Shown: positions 1 through 11,399 of the stretch, piece by piece
Position numbering within the stretch: the first letter of the stretch is position 1
How the letters are laid out: the number at the start of each line of letters is the position of its first letter
Source: Macrosoma leucophasiata
Lineage: Eukaryota > Arthropoda > Insecta > Lepidoptera > Hedylidae
Length of the DNA stretch: 64,000 nucleotides
NCBI GenBank assembly: GCA_036365455.1
Contig: JAWQUS010000007.1
Location: 20,228,001-20,292,000 of the forward strand
Direction of reading: 5' to 3'
Notes under the pieces: generated by a model
Seen by the model: only the letters and a program-made list of their open reading frames with translations
What the model was told of the DNA's origin: nothing
Database searches by the model: none
Translations under genes and position numbers: made by a program

Positions 1-626
1 GTAAATGGTGGTAGGTACACCACTGACATAGAAAGAAGAGTGCTTGCTGGGAATTGCGTGAATGGAGCGTTGGGTAAGCTACTAGAATCTAAACATCTCA
101 GCCAGCGGGCTCGACTAGCCGTACATAATGCTGTACTTACTCCAACGCTTTTATATGGAAGCGAGAGCTGGGTATGCAGGAAAGAGCATGAAAGTAAGTT
201 GAACACGGTCGAGATGAGATCTTTGTGCAAGATCTGCGGTGTATCACTCACCGATCGCGTTCGTAATGAAGATGTAAGAAAGAGACTTTATGTGAATAAT
301 AGTATCGGTGTAAAAATGAAAAAAGGCATGCTCCGATGGTTCAGGCATATAGAAAGAATGTCGAATGAGCGAATGAATAAACAGATATACAATGCGAATG
401 TGGATGGTTGCAGAGGCCCAGGAAGACCAAGACTGACCTACCATGACCAAATAGGTCGAGTTCTGTCTGATGGTGGGGTCAAAAGTCTTAGGAATCGGCG
501 TGCATGTATGAAGAGAATGATGAAGGTAGACGAGGCACGAGAGGTTTGTCAGAACCGGGATATCTGGCGCTCTACACTCTCTGCCTACCCCGTTAGGGAC
601 CTGGCGTGAAGATACATACATACTAG
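1..626 (+). mobile_element. Non-LTR retrotransposon 3' fragment (RTE-like), cut by window edge
   Basis: Positions 40-609 encode about 189 residues of the C-terminal part of a non-LTR reverse transcriptase. Visible signatures are YGSESW, an RVRNEDVRKRL stretch, RWFRHIERM and GPGRPRLTYHD, as in the region after the polymerase core of RTE-like elements. The frame stops just before a short ATAC microsatellite (610-626), the 3' tail that recurs in every copy of this family here. The catalytic domain is not in the window, so this is either a 5'-truncated copy or the end of a longer one. Related fragments lie at 14972, 22081, 28979, 42530, 56900 and elsewhere. Clade assignment is from memory of the motifs and is not certain. 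Confidence 0.75.
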
Positions 627-639
627 TAAATAAGCGAAT

Positions 640-1084
640 AGAATGCGTTTGTGTTCATATTTCTAAACATCGTACGATGTTACAGAATGTTACCTACCAC
701 AGACCAGTTTATTGATGATCGAAAAACATGGTGGCTTTGTTATTATTGGTATCCCATATAAAGAAACTTACTAATTTAAAATGGCGGCGCCAATCACGTC
801 TTCTCACTCCTCAATCGTTATTACTGTACATAACGTGCATCCAGCGAGAAAAAATATCAAGCTTTATTTGTCTTAAAAGTTTAAGTAAGATTTAACGCAG
901 GGTCACAAGATTTTTTTGCTTCATCTCAACACTTCATTTTGTCTATGAAAATTTTTTTTTCAGACCCTTTATTAAGACTTTATTTTTTCAAAACTTTGGT
1001 ATATAAGTAATTCTGAAAGAAATTAGTATATACTCGTATTTAGAGGAAACATATTATTATGACGTGACCAAATATTATGAATAT
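640..1084. other. No recognisable feature
   Basis: AT-rich sequence with homopolymer runs. I see no open frame, repeat or RNA signature. Confidence 0.5.
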
Positions 1085-1390
1085 AACGTAACTTCACGCC
1101 TGTACTCCCCGAAGAGGTAGGCAGAGGTAAATGCATGTATTCAAGCATACATGCAAACACCCACGATCCGCCGGTTACGTTTTGGCCCATGTAACAGGTG
1201 GCGAGCCTGTTGCCATCTCCGGGCACATTTCCAAACTTCGAGGTACTGGGAAACTACCAGAAAATGGAAAAATCCCAATAGAACTAGAGATAAAGGATTT
1301 TAAACCGTTGTCTCTGATAGCCCCCGACCCAGGGATCGAACCCAGGAGCTCCAGCGTAGTAGTAGTGGCCTGCTACCATGGCAGGCAGTA
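1085..1390 (-). mobile_element. tRNA-headed SINE (family B)
   Basis: Read on the minus strand, the head resembles a tRNA promoter: a GTAGCAGGCC-like box A region, then GGTTCGATCCC as box B. The body carries the family landmarks (a TGCCCGGAGATG-like block, GTAACCGG, TGCATGCATTTACCTCT) and ends near GGTAGGCAGAG. The same order is seen at 6376, 19458, 28650 and 44925. Retroposition by a partner LINE is inferred from the SINE type; I did not find target duplications. Confidence 0.65.
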
Positions 1391-2131
1391 TTATGAATAT
1401 ATCTAATTATTAAAATAAATTAATTTCACTGCTTAAATGTTTTGTAGAAATCAACAATGAACATGTTAACGAACTAACTAAGACTTCTGCTTCTATTTTA
1501 ATTCAGATTTATGCATCCAATACTACCTCCGACATTAATATGTAATAAAAAACACCACACAATGCTTCTAATCAAATAACTAACCCGAGACGCCCGGAAC
1601 ATCATTAGGTCAATAATACCCTGATAAATTCTAGGCAAAACACCATTGACTGCACTAAAAAAGGGTGAAACCTATCCGGAATCAAAATAAATAAATCGAT
1701 TCAATCAAAATTTTGACCATCAGATCCAAAAGCAATTAAGCGAGCTATAATTCATCAAGTGGCTTTCATGTAGCCCCCGCATCACGCGGCCGACTATGAA
1801 AAATTTGTTAACAACTAATACAACGAATCATTACACCTCCCACGCACCAGGTACAGAAATACCAATATAAAGACGTCCCGGCGTAAAAAAAACTTATGTA
1901 ATAATGATTCATTTTGGACAATTAATCTTTTGGAACCCACAGAGAGTCATAATTGCTTACTCATTTTCGCAAGGCAGGACAAAAAGTGTGGAATATTAAC
2001 GAATTAAGTGACAAAGTCTGCACGTTTTGCGGTATGAATATGGCATTTAGGGATTGTGAGCCGAATTATTGATGATGGGCGGGGTTTGGGGATGCCAATA
2101 GCCTTTATTGTTTTATACCACAGGTGATTCG
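1391..2131. other. No recognisable feature
   Basis: AT-rich unique-looking DNA. No credible exon or repeat was recognised. Confidence 0.5.
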
Positions 2132-2413
2132 TTTTTTTTATGTAATGGAAGTGGCAAACAAGCATACAGTTCACATTGATGTTAAGTGAAGACTGCAGCC
2201 TATAGACACCCACACAAAGACCAAAGTCAAAATGCGGATGCGTTACCACTCCTGAGGCCACTGTTATGCCTCTGTGCCGGAAATTACAGGGCCGTACATT
2301 ACCACCTGACCGGAACACGATAGTGCTGAACACTACCATTTAACGGCAAGTGTATTAGGTAATGCGGTGGTGCCTACGCCCGCGAACTCCGTCACAGGAG
2401 CTCTACCACCAGT
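2132..2413 (-). mobile_element. Metulj-like SINE, full length
   Basis: About 280 bp with the two family ends. On this strand it starts ACTGGTGGTAGAGCTCC and ends in CACTTCCATTACATAAAAAA, an A-rich tail. The 3' half (GGCAAACAAGCATGC, TTAAGTGATGACTGCAGCC and CTATAGACACC read on the plus strand) resembles the lepidopteran Metulj SINE superfamily as I remember it. Strand is set by the A-rich tail. About 20 full or partial copies occur in this window in both orientations. Confidence 0.75.
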
Positions 2414-2874
2414 AAATTTAGTATCTTCTTTTCGTATATCAATATTAATAATTATAATTAAATACAATTGGTTACAAGTAACTTAAGTTGACTGAATTGT
2501 TGTAACAAATAAATAGTGTTTCTAAACTTTTAAAAATTAAATAAGGTATACCTTTGAAACAAATACCAATTACCTAGGTACATATCTAATGGATTTTATT
2601 TAGAGGATCCCATGTAGGTTAGATAGAACATTTTATTGCAACTACTCATGCTTTAAAGTTGGTGATATTATCTGAAATTATTAATAAAACATAAAAATAA
2701 ATAACAACAATAAATAATAAATAACACCTGTCAAATTTAGGCGATGAATAAGAAAAATAAGCATTTAGATATTGTAAGTAGATATTTCTCTTAAAATGCG
2801 AGTGTATAGAATATTGCGTAGATTCTTACATTTATAAAGAAAAAAGTATATAATGTAATGATAAAATCATTTTT

Positions 2875-3067
2875 TCTAATCCCTACTAATATTATAATTG
2901 CGAAAGTAACTCTGTCTGTCTGTCTGTTTTGTCACCTTTTCACGTCCAAACGACTGAACCGATTTTGATGAAATTACAGAGATAGAGCTGACTTTGAGAA
3001 AGAACATAGGCTACTTAGTTATTTATAAAACGACATCCACGCGGGCGAAGCCACGGGCAACAACTAG
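2875..3067 (+). mobile_element. Non-autonomous Helitron
   Basis: Starts TC, contains the phrases ACTAATATTATAA, CTGTCTGTCTGT and CGACTGAACCGATTTTGATG, and ends in the GC hairpin GCGGGCGAAGCCACGGGC followed by CTAG. These are the standard ends of lepidopteran non-autonomous Helitrons. There is no coding capacity, so movement needs a Rep/helicase from elsewhere. Confidence 0.8.
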
Positions 3068-3640
3068 TTTTAAAATAAGTAATGATTTACTAAGTATTAC
3101 CTACGATATATTAAATTTCTTTCTAGTCAATAGTAACTCTCAATAGAGATGAAGGAAATAGTTATCATAAAATCTCGATTATAAATGCCTAACATTAATT
3201 CAGGCTTAATTTTATCGATACCCATAATTCATCGTCGTACAACACTATGAAATATAAAATTACAAATCTCAACAATAATCAGACGAGCGTTACGAATTAG
3301 CTCATAGTCACTGAAGGGGTTAGAACAGAATTACTTTTAAGGCTGCAGCATACAGCGATATTAATGCTATAGATATAGAAATAGAAAATGTTTTTATTTC
3401 GAATAGATCTTTACAGATACTTTGGAAAAACGTCAAGAAATCATAAAATACCTAGAGTGAATAACCATTACATATAGTAAAAGCAAAAACATATATTAAT
3501 AGTCAAATTAAAAATTAGAATTTATACTTCTTAGTTAAAACATAATAATAATCACAAAATTTTTCAATTCCTTCAATGATGATAAATGAAGAAAAAGAAA
3601 AACTACATTACATATTCCACAAAAATATTATTATTCTAAA
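3068..3640. other. No recognisable feature
   Basis: AT-rich sequence between two Helitrons. No gene or repeat seen. Confidence 0.5.
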
Positions 3641-3847
3641 CTAGTTTTTTCCCGCGACTTCGTCCGCGTTTAATCTAAACTAATCAAACTAATCATTGCT
3701 AATTGTAGCCTATATGTTATTCCAATTTGTTATATATTATTGTATAGTTTCTTCCAAATCCGTTCTGTAGTTTTTTCGTGAAATAGTAACAAATATCCAT
3801 CTATCCATACATATTCACAAACTTTCGCATTTATAATATTATTGGGA
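3641..3847 (-). mobile_element. Non-autonomous Helitron
   Basis: On the minus strand it begins TCCCAATAATATTATAAATG and ends CGCGGACGAAGTCGCGGG then CTAG at 3641-3644. The GC hairpin and CTAG end mark a Helitron. It differs internally from the copy at 2875, so it belongs to another subfamily. Confidence 0.75.
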
Positions 3848-3952
3848 CAGGTAGATATTTCTTTTCAATTAATCATTAAGCCTACCTTTTGTACTTTTTA
3901 TGTGTACATAAGAAGAAATATTTTTTTAATTATGTTTCGACAGAGTTAAGTG

Positions 3953-4189
3953 ATGACTGCAGCCTATAGACACCCACACGAAGACCAAGGACAAAATGCA
4001 GATGCGTTACCACTCCTGAGGCCTAAGGTTCGTTCTTCGTTATGCCTCTGTGCCGGAAATTACAGGGCCGTACATTACCACCTGACCGGAACACGATAGT
4101 GCTGAACACTACCATTTAGCAGCAAGTATATTAGGTAATGCGGTGGTGCCTACGCCCGCGAGCTCTGTCACTGGAGCTCTACCACCAGT
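3953..4189 (-). mobile_element. Metulj-like SINE, tail missing
   Basis: Matches the SINE at 2132 from the GGTGGTAGAGC head to the TGCAGTCATCACTTAAC block, but lacks the last ~40 bp with the A-rich tail. Confidence 0.7.
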
Positions 4190-4586
4190 TAATTATGTTT
4201 ATTCTCCAAAGTTGTAATAGGTATTAATTAGTTCAATTTTCATTTATACATGGTTCATAACAAGTACTTATCAGATCACACATTTTACATTACCCATACG
4301 ATTTCAAAATATTATCAGCTAAAGCTGAGAATCACAGATCGCATTACGGCTTTACTTTTAGTTGGGAGTCGAAATTTCAGGTTGAACGTTTGTATAAAGG
4401 TCATCAGAAAACTGTGAAAACAATTTTTTTTTCCCTTTCAATGACTAAAAGTTGAAATAATTTTGCATTTACAAACACTCGATTTTATACATACCTACTT
4501 ACTTTTGTTCAGAAAATTGAAACAATGTAATTGTTTTTTATTTAAGTTCAGTTATGTCTGAATTTACTCTCAATATAACTTCTAGC

Positions 4587-4812
4587 TAATTGTTTTATAT
4601 TATTTCGCACTTACACATGCTTGTGAAATATATTTTTTTAAAGAAAAATGGAAAGAAAAATTTACTTCATGCAATAAATGAGAAGGAAAGATTTAACAAA
4701 TCGGGCAGGACTTCGGTAGCTCAGTTGGAAGAGCGACTGGACTAGATTCCCAGTGGCCGCGAGTTCGAGTCTCGCCTGAAGTCAAATTTTTCTTTCCATT
4801 TTTCTTTAAAAA
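4587..4812 (+). mobile_element. tRNA-bearing retroposon, internally deleted copy
   Basis: A 226-bp insertion between 15-bp direct repeats AATATAACTTCTAGC (4572-4586 and 4813-4827). The 5' end begins TAATTGTTTTATATT, then TGCTTGTGAAATATATTTT. A 31-nt block at 4633-4663 is the exact reverse complement of 4784-4814. Between these arms sits a complete tRNA-like unit (4710-4782). The ends match the copies at 24577 and 25518, which have their own target duplications. TSD length and an A-rich 3' end suggest target-primed retroposition; the long inverted arms are atypical for a SINE. The transcription direction is inferred from the tRNA-like unit and the A-rich end. Confidence 0.75.
4710..4782 (+). 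tRNA. tRNA-like unit inside a retroposon
   Basis: 73 nt fold on paper into a full cloverleaf: acceptor ACTTCGG/CTGAAGT (one G-T pair), D stem GCTC/GAGC with loop AGTTGGAA, anticodon stem ACTGG/CCAGT, T stem GCGAG/CTCGC with loop TTCGAGT. Box A (TAGCTCAGTTGG) and box B (GAGTTCGAGTC) are present, and five Ts follow within a few bases, a plausible Pol III terminator. The anticodon loop is 9 nt (ACTAGATTC) instead of 7, so this is probably not a normal decoding tRNA. Confidence 0.6.
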
Positions 4813-4819
4813 AATATAA

Positions 4820-5047
4820 CTTCTAGCGTTTTTAGGGTTCCGTAGTAAACAAGGAACCCTTATATTATCGCCATGTCCGTCTGTCTGTCTGTCTGTCTGT
4901 CTGTCCGGCCGCGGTTTAGCGCAAAAACTATTGGTAGGTACAAGAGACTTGAAATTTGGCACAAGTACCACCTTAATTATGCCGACAAAGTAGTAGATTA
5001 AAATCATGAAAAAAAAATGTAGGGTAACCTCCCTAGCTGTAACGCGC
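4820..5047. repeat. Dispersed repeat with GTCT microsatellite
   Basis: Begins TTTTTAGGGTTCCGTAGTA, contains GGAACCCTTATA, a GTCT run, and ends near CCCTAGCTGTAACG. I recognise this as a repeat type common in lepidopteran DNA but cannot give it a class. It directly follows the tRNA-bearing retroposon. Confidence 0.5.
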
Positions 5048-5049
5048 AA

Positions 5050-5734
5050 ATATTTTTTTTAATTACGATTTCCAAGGAATTCACCTACTGAAACATCGTC
5101 GGTGTTTCAGTATGCATTCTAGCATTTTAAAAAAAGCATTTAATTATTTTTTTTATCTCTTTGTAATTTGTTCCAATTCCTCTAATATCTTGTACAGTGC
5201 CCAACGATTAAGTCATTTCTCATTGAACCAATCGCCGGTCCCATTCAAACAATATTATGTTAGACAGAGACAGCGAATCGTGAGAATGTATTGAAACATC
5301 GGTGTGTACATTATCAACGTGTGAGTCCGTCGGTGTCTGCGCCGCGAATGAATGCATAATTAAACTAAATTATTCTACATTATGAATGCGTTTGTTGGCC
5401 ATTGTACAAATATGATGGGTCCGAACCCATTTACACTAGTAAATTACGGTTGTTTTTATCGATGGATCTATAAATTGAGAACTTTATGTGCTGTGGACTA
5501 AAATGATGTATTTTTTTTTACGAAATGTGAAATATAATTCGAATGTTAATAACTGTTATAATTTAACAACAGTCTAAATTATAGATACATCCCATGAGCC
5601 GTTAGGCAACACGTACCTTAAATAACCTTATTTTATAAACTTTGACTTAATGTCGCAAGTAGGGGCGCCCTTTGCCCCATCTAGGGGAGATGGGCCAAAG
5701 GACTGGAGGACAGTGTTCCTCCAGGTGACTTTTC
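5050..5734. other. Mostly featureless; short LINE remnant near 5650-5700
   Basis: AT-rich, apart from a GC-richer patch with GCCCCATCTAGGG that resembles the remnant at 13335-13430 (end of a non-LTR reverse transcriptase). Nothing else recognised. Confidence 0.4.
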
Positions 5735-6018
5735 TACTGCTTGTAGAGCTCTAATGTCGGAGCTCGGGGGCGTAGGCACCACCGCATTACCTTATATACT
5801 TGCCGCTAAATGGTAGTGTTCAGCACTATCGTGTTCCGATCAGGTGGTAATGTACGACCCTGTAATTTCCGGGACAGAGGCATAACACCTTAGGCCTCAG
5901 GAGTGGTAACGCATCTGCATTTTGACCTTGGTCTTTGTGTCGGTGTCTATAGGCTGCAGTCATTACTTAACATCAATGTGAACTGCAAGCTTGTTTGCCA
6001 CTTCCATTACATAAAAAA
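5735..6018 (+). mobile_element. Metulj-like SINE
   Basis: Runs from a diverged TAGAGCTC head to CACTTCCATTACATAAAAAA. Diverged in the first 30 bp but otherwise full length. Confidence 0.7.
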
Positions 6019-6019
6019 G

Positions 6020-6190
6020 GGCGTTAGTTCTGGGGCTTCGTGCTTGATTTCGGGCCACGACTTTCCGACGCCTTTTGCTTCCACAATATAGCAACGACGC
6101 CATATTTGTTTTGGACGACCACGTTTCCGCTTCCCATGCGGATTCTTATCATGCGCCTGCCTAGGTATGGACTATGATCCCTTCGCAACC
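6020..6190 (-). pseudogene. Non-LTR reverse transcriptase C-terminal remnant
   Basis: The minus strand reads approximately HGKRKRGRPKQIWRR followed by a GVGKSWPEIKHEA-like stretch. This is the terminal signature (GRPK..WRR...K.W.E) of many RTE/Jockey-type polymerases. It is short and abuts a Metulj-like SINE. No intact frame. Confidence 0.5.
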
Positions 6191-6375
6191 TTCCACAACC
6201 TCGTGACCAACATAAGGAGTGTCTCGTTCATTACTCCAGTTCTCATTTCTTGGGTCATATGTTAATTATGAGTCTTGTGTGACTAAGAAGACACAAATCA
6301 TCGGCATAATGAAGATCGTCAATGACTTCGGTCAAACCCCACTCTTATTTTGTAGAAATAGAAGTAAATCAACTG

Positions 6376-6690
6376 CTTCAGTAGCCGTAGTAGCAGGCCA
6401 CTAGGTAGTAGGTACTACTACGCTAGGGTCTTGGGTAAGATTCCCGGGTAGGGGGTTAACAAAGATAATGGTGTAAAGTCCTTTATCTCGGGTTCTATTG
6501 GGATTTTTCCTTTTTTTGGAAATTTCCCAGCACCTCAAAGTTTGTTAATGTGCTCGGTGATGTCAACAGGCTCGCCACCTGTTACCTACATGGGACAAAA
6601 CGTAACCGGCTAATCGTGGGTGTTTGCGTGTATAATTGAATGCATGCATTTACCTCTACTTACCCCTTGGGGGATTACACGCGTGAAGTA
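6376..6690 (+). mobile_element. tRNA-headed SINE (family B)
   Basis: Sense copy of the family at 1085: GTAGCAGGCC head, AAGATTCCCGGG in the box B position, then TGCTCGGTGATGTC, GTAACCGG and GCATTTACCTCT. It ends near GGGGGATTACACGCGTGAAG. Confidence 0.6.
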
Positions 6691-6819
6691 ACGTTTAGTA
6701 GTAAATATCTAATGAATACATCCATGCGGTAACATTCATGGTCCTTACGTATGTAAGAACCATGTTACCTACCTTAGACAGAAAGACACATAATTTCTTA
6801 CTTTAATTTGAAAAATATG

Positions 6820-7190
6820 AAAAGAAAACACCCAACATTCGCCAGTTGCGTTTTGTATAGTGAGCCTATTAACATCACAGAGCACATAAACTAACATAAA
6901 GGTACGATTCCGAACTTGGTAGCTGCAGTGCTGCCTCAGCACTACTGGTCTCCATATATTATCTATGAGTCTATATGAGATTACATTCCGAGCTTCGCGA
7001 CACTGTCGCGGCAGCAATGCAATAGAAAATATAGATATATGGTGCTGCGGCTGCACTGCAGCGGTAGCACTACTGCGTACTGCCGAGTTTGGTATCGTCC
7101 CTTTAGGTATTAAACTTTGAGTGTCTCAATAGCTCTGACCACCCCGACCCGGGGTATAAAGCCGAAAGCCTAGCGTAGCAGTAATACTTC
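6820..7190 (-). mobile_element. Family B SINE split by a palindromic insertion
   Basis: Diverged family B blocks lie at 6820-6900 and 7105-7190. Between them, 6905-7100 is a GC-richer imperfect palindrome: CTGCAGTGCTGCC on the left answers GCACTGCAGC and GGCAGTACGC-type blocks on the right. The split arrangement suggests a small inverted-repeat element inside an older SINE. Boundaries are approximate. Confidence 0.4.
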
Positions 7191-7820
7191 TGAGTCAGCT
7201 ATTGAGGAACTTAAAAATATATAATATGTACCCCCACACCAAGTCGCTTACTGTGCTTTAAATATAGTGATCCATATAAATATCAGATCAGAGGACCATG
7301 TGAAAATCTCGAACATTTGTTCAAACTTCACATCTCGACCGTTTCGGTATATCATAATGGCAATATCCTGTCCATTGATTGTCAAAAATTAGGAATTTCG
7401 ACAATTACGTCCCACCTCCCACGTGAACGTGTAAAAAAAAGCTCGCACCAAGCGCATCCAACTTTTCTTAAAAGACCCGACATAGCTTTCTTGGGTCGTG
7501 ATGCAAGTGATTAAGCGGAGCGACATCTCATCGTTCAGTAGATATCTTACGTAAACTAAAGACACTCATTTTTCTATTCTGGAGCAAATGCGGTGCATAG
7601 CAAGCAATAGTTAAATAGTTTTTATTATGTTATATATGTATGTATGTGCCATATATACGTATAAGAAATTCATATACATGGTACAATTAAGAGTAAAAGG
7701 TTCCTGTTGAAAACCAGTTTTTTAAATTGATTTACGTATGCGGCTCGTCTCAAGACGGCACTAGTCTACTTCAATTGGAGAGCGCAAAGGGCTCTCAGCC
7801 TCTTATATGTAGGTGCCTCA
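7191..7820. other. No recognisable feature
   Basis: No credible gene. A 65-residue open frame at 7317-7514 shows no recognisable motif. Confidence 0.45.
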
Positions 7821-7822
7821 TA

Positions 7823-9094
7823 TTAGGTTGGGGAAAAAGTTTTTTCGCAGTATAGTATGTATGAACTTGTAATAAAATCTCTTTGGCTGTAGTATTTTTA
7901 TCTGGCTGGTATTGGTATCATTGAAAGTTAAAATTTTAAAGAACATAATTCCAAATTCAAATTAGGCAAATGTGTGATTTTCATTTGTTTTTCGTACTGT
8001 CAAGATGAGTGAATCTAATGAAGAAATTCGATACATTTTAAAATTTTACTACAAAAAAGGTAAAAATGCAACGCAAGCCGCGAAAAAAATTTGCGATGTT
8101 TATGGACCTAGTGTTGTGTCTGTGAGAGTAGCACAAATTTGGTTTAAGCGTTTACAATCCGGAAATTTCGATGTCAAAGATGCACCTTGCTCTGGTGGCA
8201 TCATATTACGGATAAAATGGATGCCATTTTTGAAAAAGTGGAGCAAGATCGACATATCAGTAGTTACGACGTAGCTGAAGAACTGCGAATTAATCACAAA
8301 AAAGCTGGGTACAAAAAAAGCTCGATATTTGGGTACCTCACGAGCTCACTGAAAGAATACTAATGAACTGTGTACTCATTTGTGATGATTCTTTATTACG
8401 ACGTAATGAAACCGAATCATTTTTGAAAAAGATGATAACTGGTGATGAAAAGGGGATCACGTACGACAAGAACGTGCGAAAAAGGTCGTAGTCAAAGGCC
8501 GGTCAGGCTTCACAGACTGTGGCGAAACCCGGGTTAACTCGCAATAAGGTGATGTTGTGTGTGTGGTGGGATTGGAAGGGCATTATTCATTATGAGCTAT
8601 TACCACCAGGCAGGACTATCGATTCTGAACTCTACTGCGAACTACTGATGAGATTAACGCAAGAAGTTGAGAGAAAGCGGCCGGAATTGATCAACAGAAG
8701 GGGTGTGGTGTTTCATCATGATAACGCTAGACCTCACACACCTATAGCCACTCAGCAAAAATTAGGAGAGTTTGGCTGGGAGGTGTTAATGCATCCGCCG
8801 TATAGTCCTGACCTTGCACCTTCAGATTTCCGGACCTGTTTCGGTCTCTTCAGAATTCTTTATGCAATGTTAGGTTAACATCACGAGAGGACTGCCAAAT
8901 CCACTTGTCGCGGTGTTTTGATGAGAAGTTCAAAATTTTTTATAGCAATGGGATCATGTCCCTACACTTACAAGATGGCAAAAGGTTATCGAACAAAATG
9001 GTACATACATACTTTAGTTAAATTTAAATAAACTATATTAAAAAATGTTTTGAATTATCTTAAAAAATGCGAAGAAACTTTTTCCCCAACCTTA
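7823..9094 (+). mobile_element. mariner transposon, full length, decayed
   Basis: A 1272-bp element with inverted ends TTAGGTTGGGGAAAAAGTTT (left) and TAAGGTTGGGGAAAAAGTTT (right, reverse complemented), each next to a TA (7821-7822 and 9095-9096). Length, ends and TA target duplication are all typical of mariner. The transposase inside is broken (see next entry), so the copy should not move on its own. Confidence 0.9.
8005..8878 (+). pseudogene. mariner transposase, disrupted
   Basis: The first frame (8005-8274) opens with an ATG and the N-terminal helix-turn-helix region of a mariner transposase, including IWFKRLQSGNFDVKD. The last frame (8519-8878) holds the catalytic core with HHDNARPH and YSPDLAPSD; the Asp of HHDN and the last Asp of APSD are 34 residues apart, matching DD34D. 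The first catalytic Asp survives as ITGDE near 8430, outside the two main frames. Frameshifts and deletions separate the pieces, and the C-terminus is lost after the SDF region. In an intact copy this enzyme would cut and paste the element in the nucleus. Subfamily may be mellifera- or cecropia-like, from memory. Confidence 0.85.
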
Positions 9095-9126
9095 TATATG
9101 CTGAACAGTTTTGGCGCAGTAGTGAG

Positions 9127-9355
9127 ACACATTAAGTGTAGCCTATATACATATATCAACATAAAAACCAAACATTTCAATGTAGATGCGTTGTCACTAG
9201 TGAGATCTAATTAGTAATAGTTCTGGATTTTACAATGCCGTACATTATCACCTGACCGGAATACGATAACGCTGAACACTAACAGTTTGTGGCAAGTACA
9301 TTAGGTAATGCAGTGTAGCCTTCCCGAGAACCTCGTCGCAGGAGCTCTACCACCA
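9127..9355 (-). mobile_element. Metulj-like SINE, decayed
   Basis: Recognisable blocks include ACCTGACCGGAATACGATA, GGCAAGTACATTAGGTAATG and GGAGCTCTACCACCAGT in plus-strand text. Heavily diverged toward the tail. Confidence 0.6.
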
Positions 9356-9359
9356 GTAA

Positions 9360-11037
9360 TCATTAATTTAACAATGTTTGTTATTTATTCGATTAAATAA
9401 TACAGTTACAAGTTAATTCCTTTATACACTTTGAACATCTCTCGCCAAATCAAATCAAATCGCCAGCACCAAACAACAGACGATCGCTTATAACTTACAC
9501 CTCGCTGAGGAGATCACATTTTTTTATTATTTTCCCTTTGTTGCCTTTGTGAGAACTAGCGCCGGCATAGGCGACCCCTAAAAGGTGTTCTAAGGCGTAT
9601 CTTCTCGTAATGGGCGTCGGTTACATATTTATTTTTGTGTTGTTCATTCTTGTCTTGACATAAATAAATTAATATGTTAGATACAAATTTCGCGCTCTCA
9701 TGGTGGTCGAGGTATTAACTGAAAAGGATACACATTCTTCAAGAATACAATGGGATTAAATGGCGAGGTATCGGTCAGCGCAAGCTGTTGAAAATATGGA
9801 ATTATGTGTGTTTTTACATTTTGAAAAATTTCTATCTTTTACTAAAAAAAAAATATCTGATTCCTGAAGATTAGTCATCTTACTTCTGCTACCCTGCGAA
9901 ACTAATTAATACTTTGGATAATAAAGACGTAAATTCACTCACGAATTCCCCGAAAGAATAAACATGTGTTTACGTGTCTAAATCTCATGTCATTGTAATA
10001 GCTGACAAGCTTCTTGGCAGCTGACCTCGGGGGTGACACTGGAAATTTTCGGCAATGGAAAAATGGCACCAGTTAGGACTACAGCATAGCAGTAAAACAT
10101 CCTGCGATCACACTCCAACGAGGCAGTTTTAGATAGAAGTACGTCTGTAATCTCAAATAGTTGGATTATTTCTTATCTAAACATGACATTACTTTTGGAA
10201 TTTCATAATGGCGAAGAATAGATGGACTTCCGATATTAAAAGTACCTTCCTGTACACCAGATACCAGAAGGTATTGAAGGAACAAAACTGAAGATTGTAA
10301 ACTTGTTTGTTGAAAACTGTAAATTTAAGATCATTGAGGATTTACGTCATTCAATAAAAATAATCACCAAATATCAAATCATTTATCAATTCGATATTGA
10401 TTCATATTATAAGCATTTAGATAAAAATAAATAATAGTATGTCTTATTTACTACATTTCGTAATACATTGAGCATCATCTCTAGGAGTCAATTATAGTTA
10501 TATTGCATATATTATCGTTCAAATGCCCAAACTACTAATGGTATAAAAATGTCATCAAAACAACACTGAATAAAAATAAGAAAGCAAGGTGATAAAACCC
10601 GTTACACTAAACGGTCGGTACTTTTGTACATTTTTTATTGCCACCAACGACGCCTAGCAGACAACACTTCTTCTGAATGAAGCTTTATTGGTACTAATTC
10701 GACCCAATAGTGAAATTATAGTATGAATGAAGTTTAAAACAATGGATATTGGCGTTGGCGCATGGCGCCTGCGCAACTTGAAACAATAAACCGTAAATAG
10801 TCTAACAGTGTCGTTTAAAATGGAAAGTATTTATAGTTTGTGGTCATGTTCCCCTAAAAATGGAAGTATTTCTAGGATGCATGATAGGAAGTATGCTTAG
10901 TGTGAATATTTTTACCCAAAAATATTACAACAGGTTTTTCCACGTCTCAAAATGTTAATAGTAAGTATTAGGTATAGTAAATAAATTGATTACATGGGCA
11001 TAGGTGACTTTTTGTGGCAATACCAAAGAACACGCAG
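9360..11037. other. Mostly featureless; possible SINE remnant at 9980-10130
   Basis: AT-rich unique-looking DNA. Near 9980-10130 a decayed family B SINE may be present (CGGCAATGGAAAAATGGCACC). No other gene or repeat recognised. Confidence 0.4.
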
Positions 11038-11100
11038 ATGTATGTATGTATGTTTCTTCATGATACCCTTACAGGGTAGGCAGAAAGTGGTACAGGTGAA
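11038..11100 (-). mobile_element. RTE-like 3' tail fragment
   Basis: Begins ATGTATGTATGTATG, then TTCTTCATGATACCCTTACAGGGTAGGCAGA: the reversed 3' end of the non-LTR family seen at 1-626, with its tetranucleotide tail. Confidence 0.5.
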
Positions 11101-11118
11101 AAAGTGGTACACTTAGTC

Positions 11119-11230
11119 CATTGATGTTAAGTGATGACTCCAGCCTATAGACACCCTCACAAAGACCACCCCCTGAGACCTTAGTGGTTTTGTCTCTGTA
11201 ATAATTATTGCGGGGCCATTCATTAGAAAC
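11119..11230 (-). mobile_element. Metulj-like SINE fragment
   Basis: Contains ATTGATGTTAAGTGATGACT and CTATAGACACCC, then diverges at ATAATTATTGCGGGGCC. Only the tail-proximal part remains. Confidence 0.5.
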
Positions 11231-11399
11231 TCCATCTGTAGGTAAATATAAAACGTCACACTGATTTCAGATTCTGCAAGTGAAAATGGACAGCAGTGGC
11301 GGACTAAAGGTAGGGGAGTAAGGGATGGTCCGTCATAGGCCTTCGGTTCCGGGGGCCTCCACAGGTCGACTGCGTTTTGATTTTTAGAGCCCACGGAGG

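Noticed and set aside
2004..2339. Conserved 60-110-residue proteins on either strand (also 5903-6091, 13734-13916, 20838-21074, 38495-38877, 45371-45697)
   Set aside because: They are translations of the Metulj-like SINE in different frames and resemble each other only for that reason.
4710..4782. A functional nuclear tRNA gene
   Set aside because: The cloverleaf is good, but the anticodon loop has 9 nt and the unit repeats inside insertion elements with target duplications, so it is a tRNA-like part of a retroposon.
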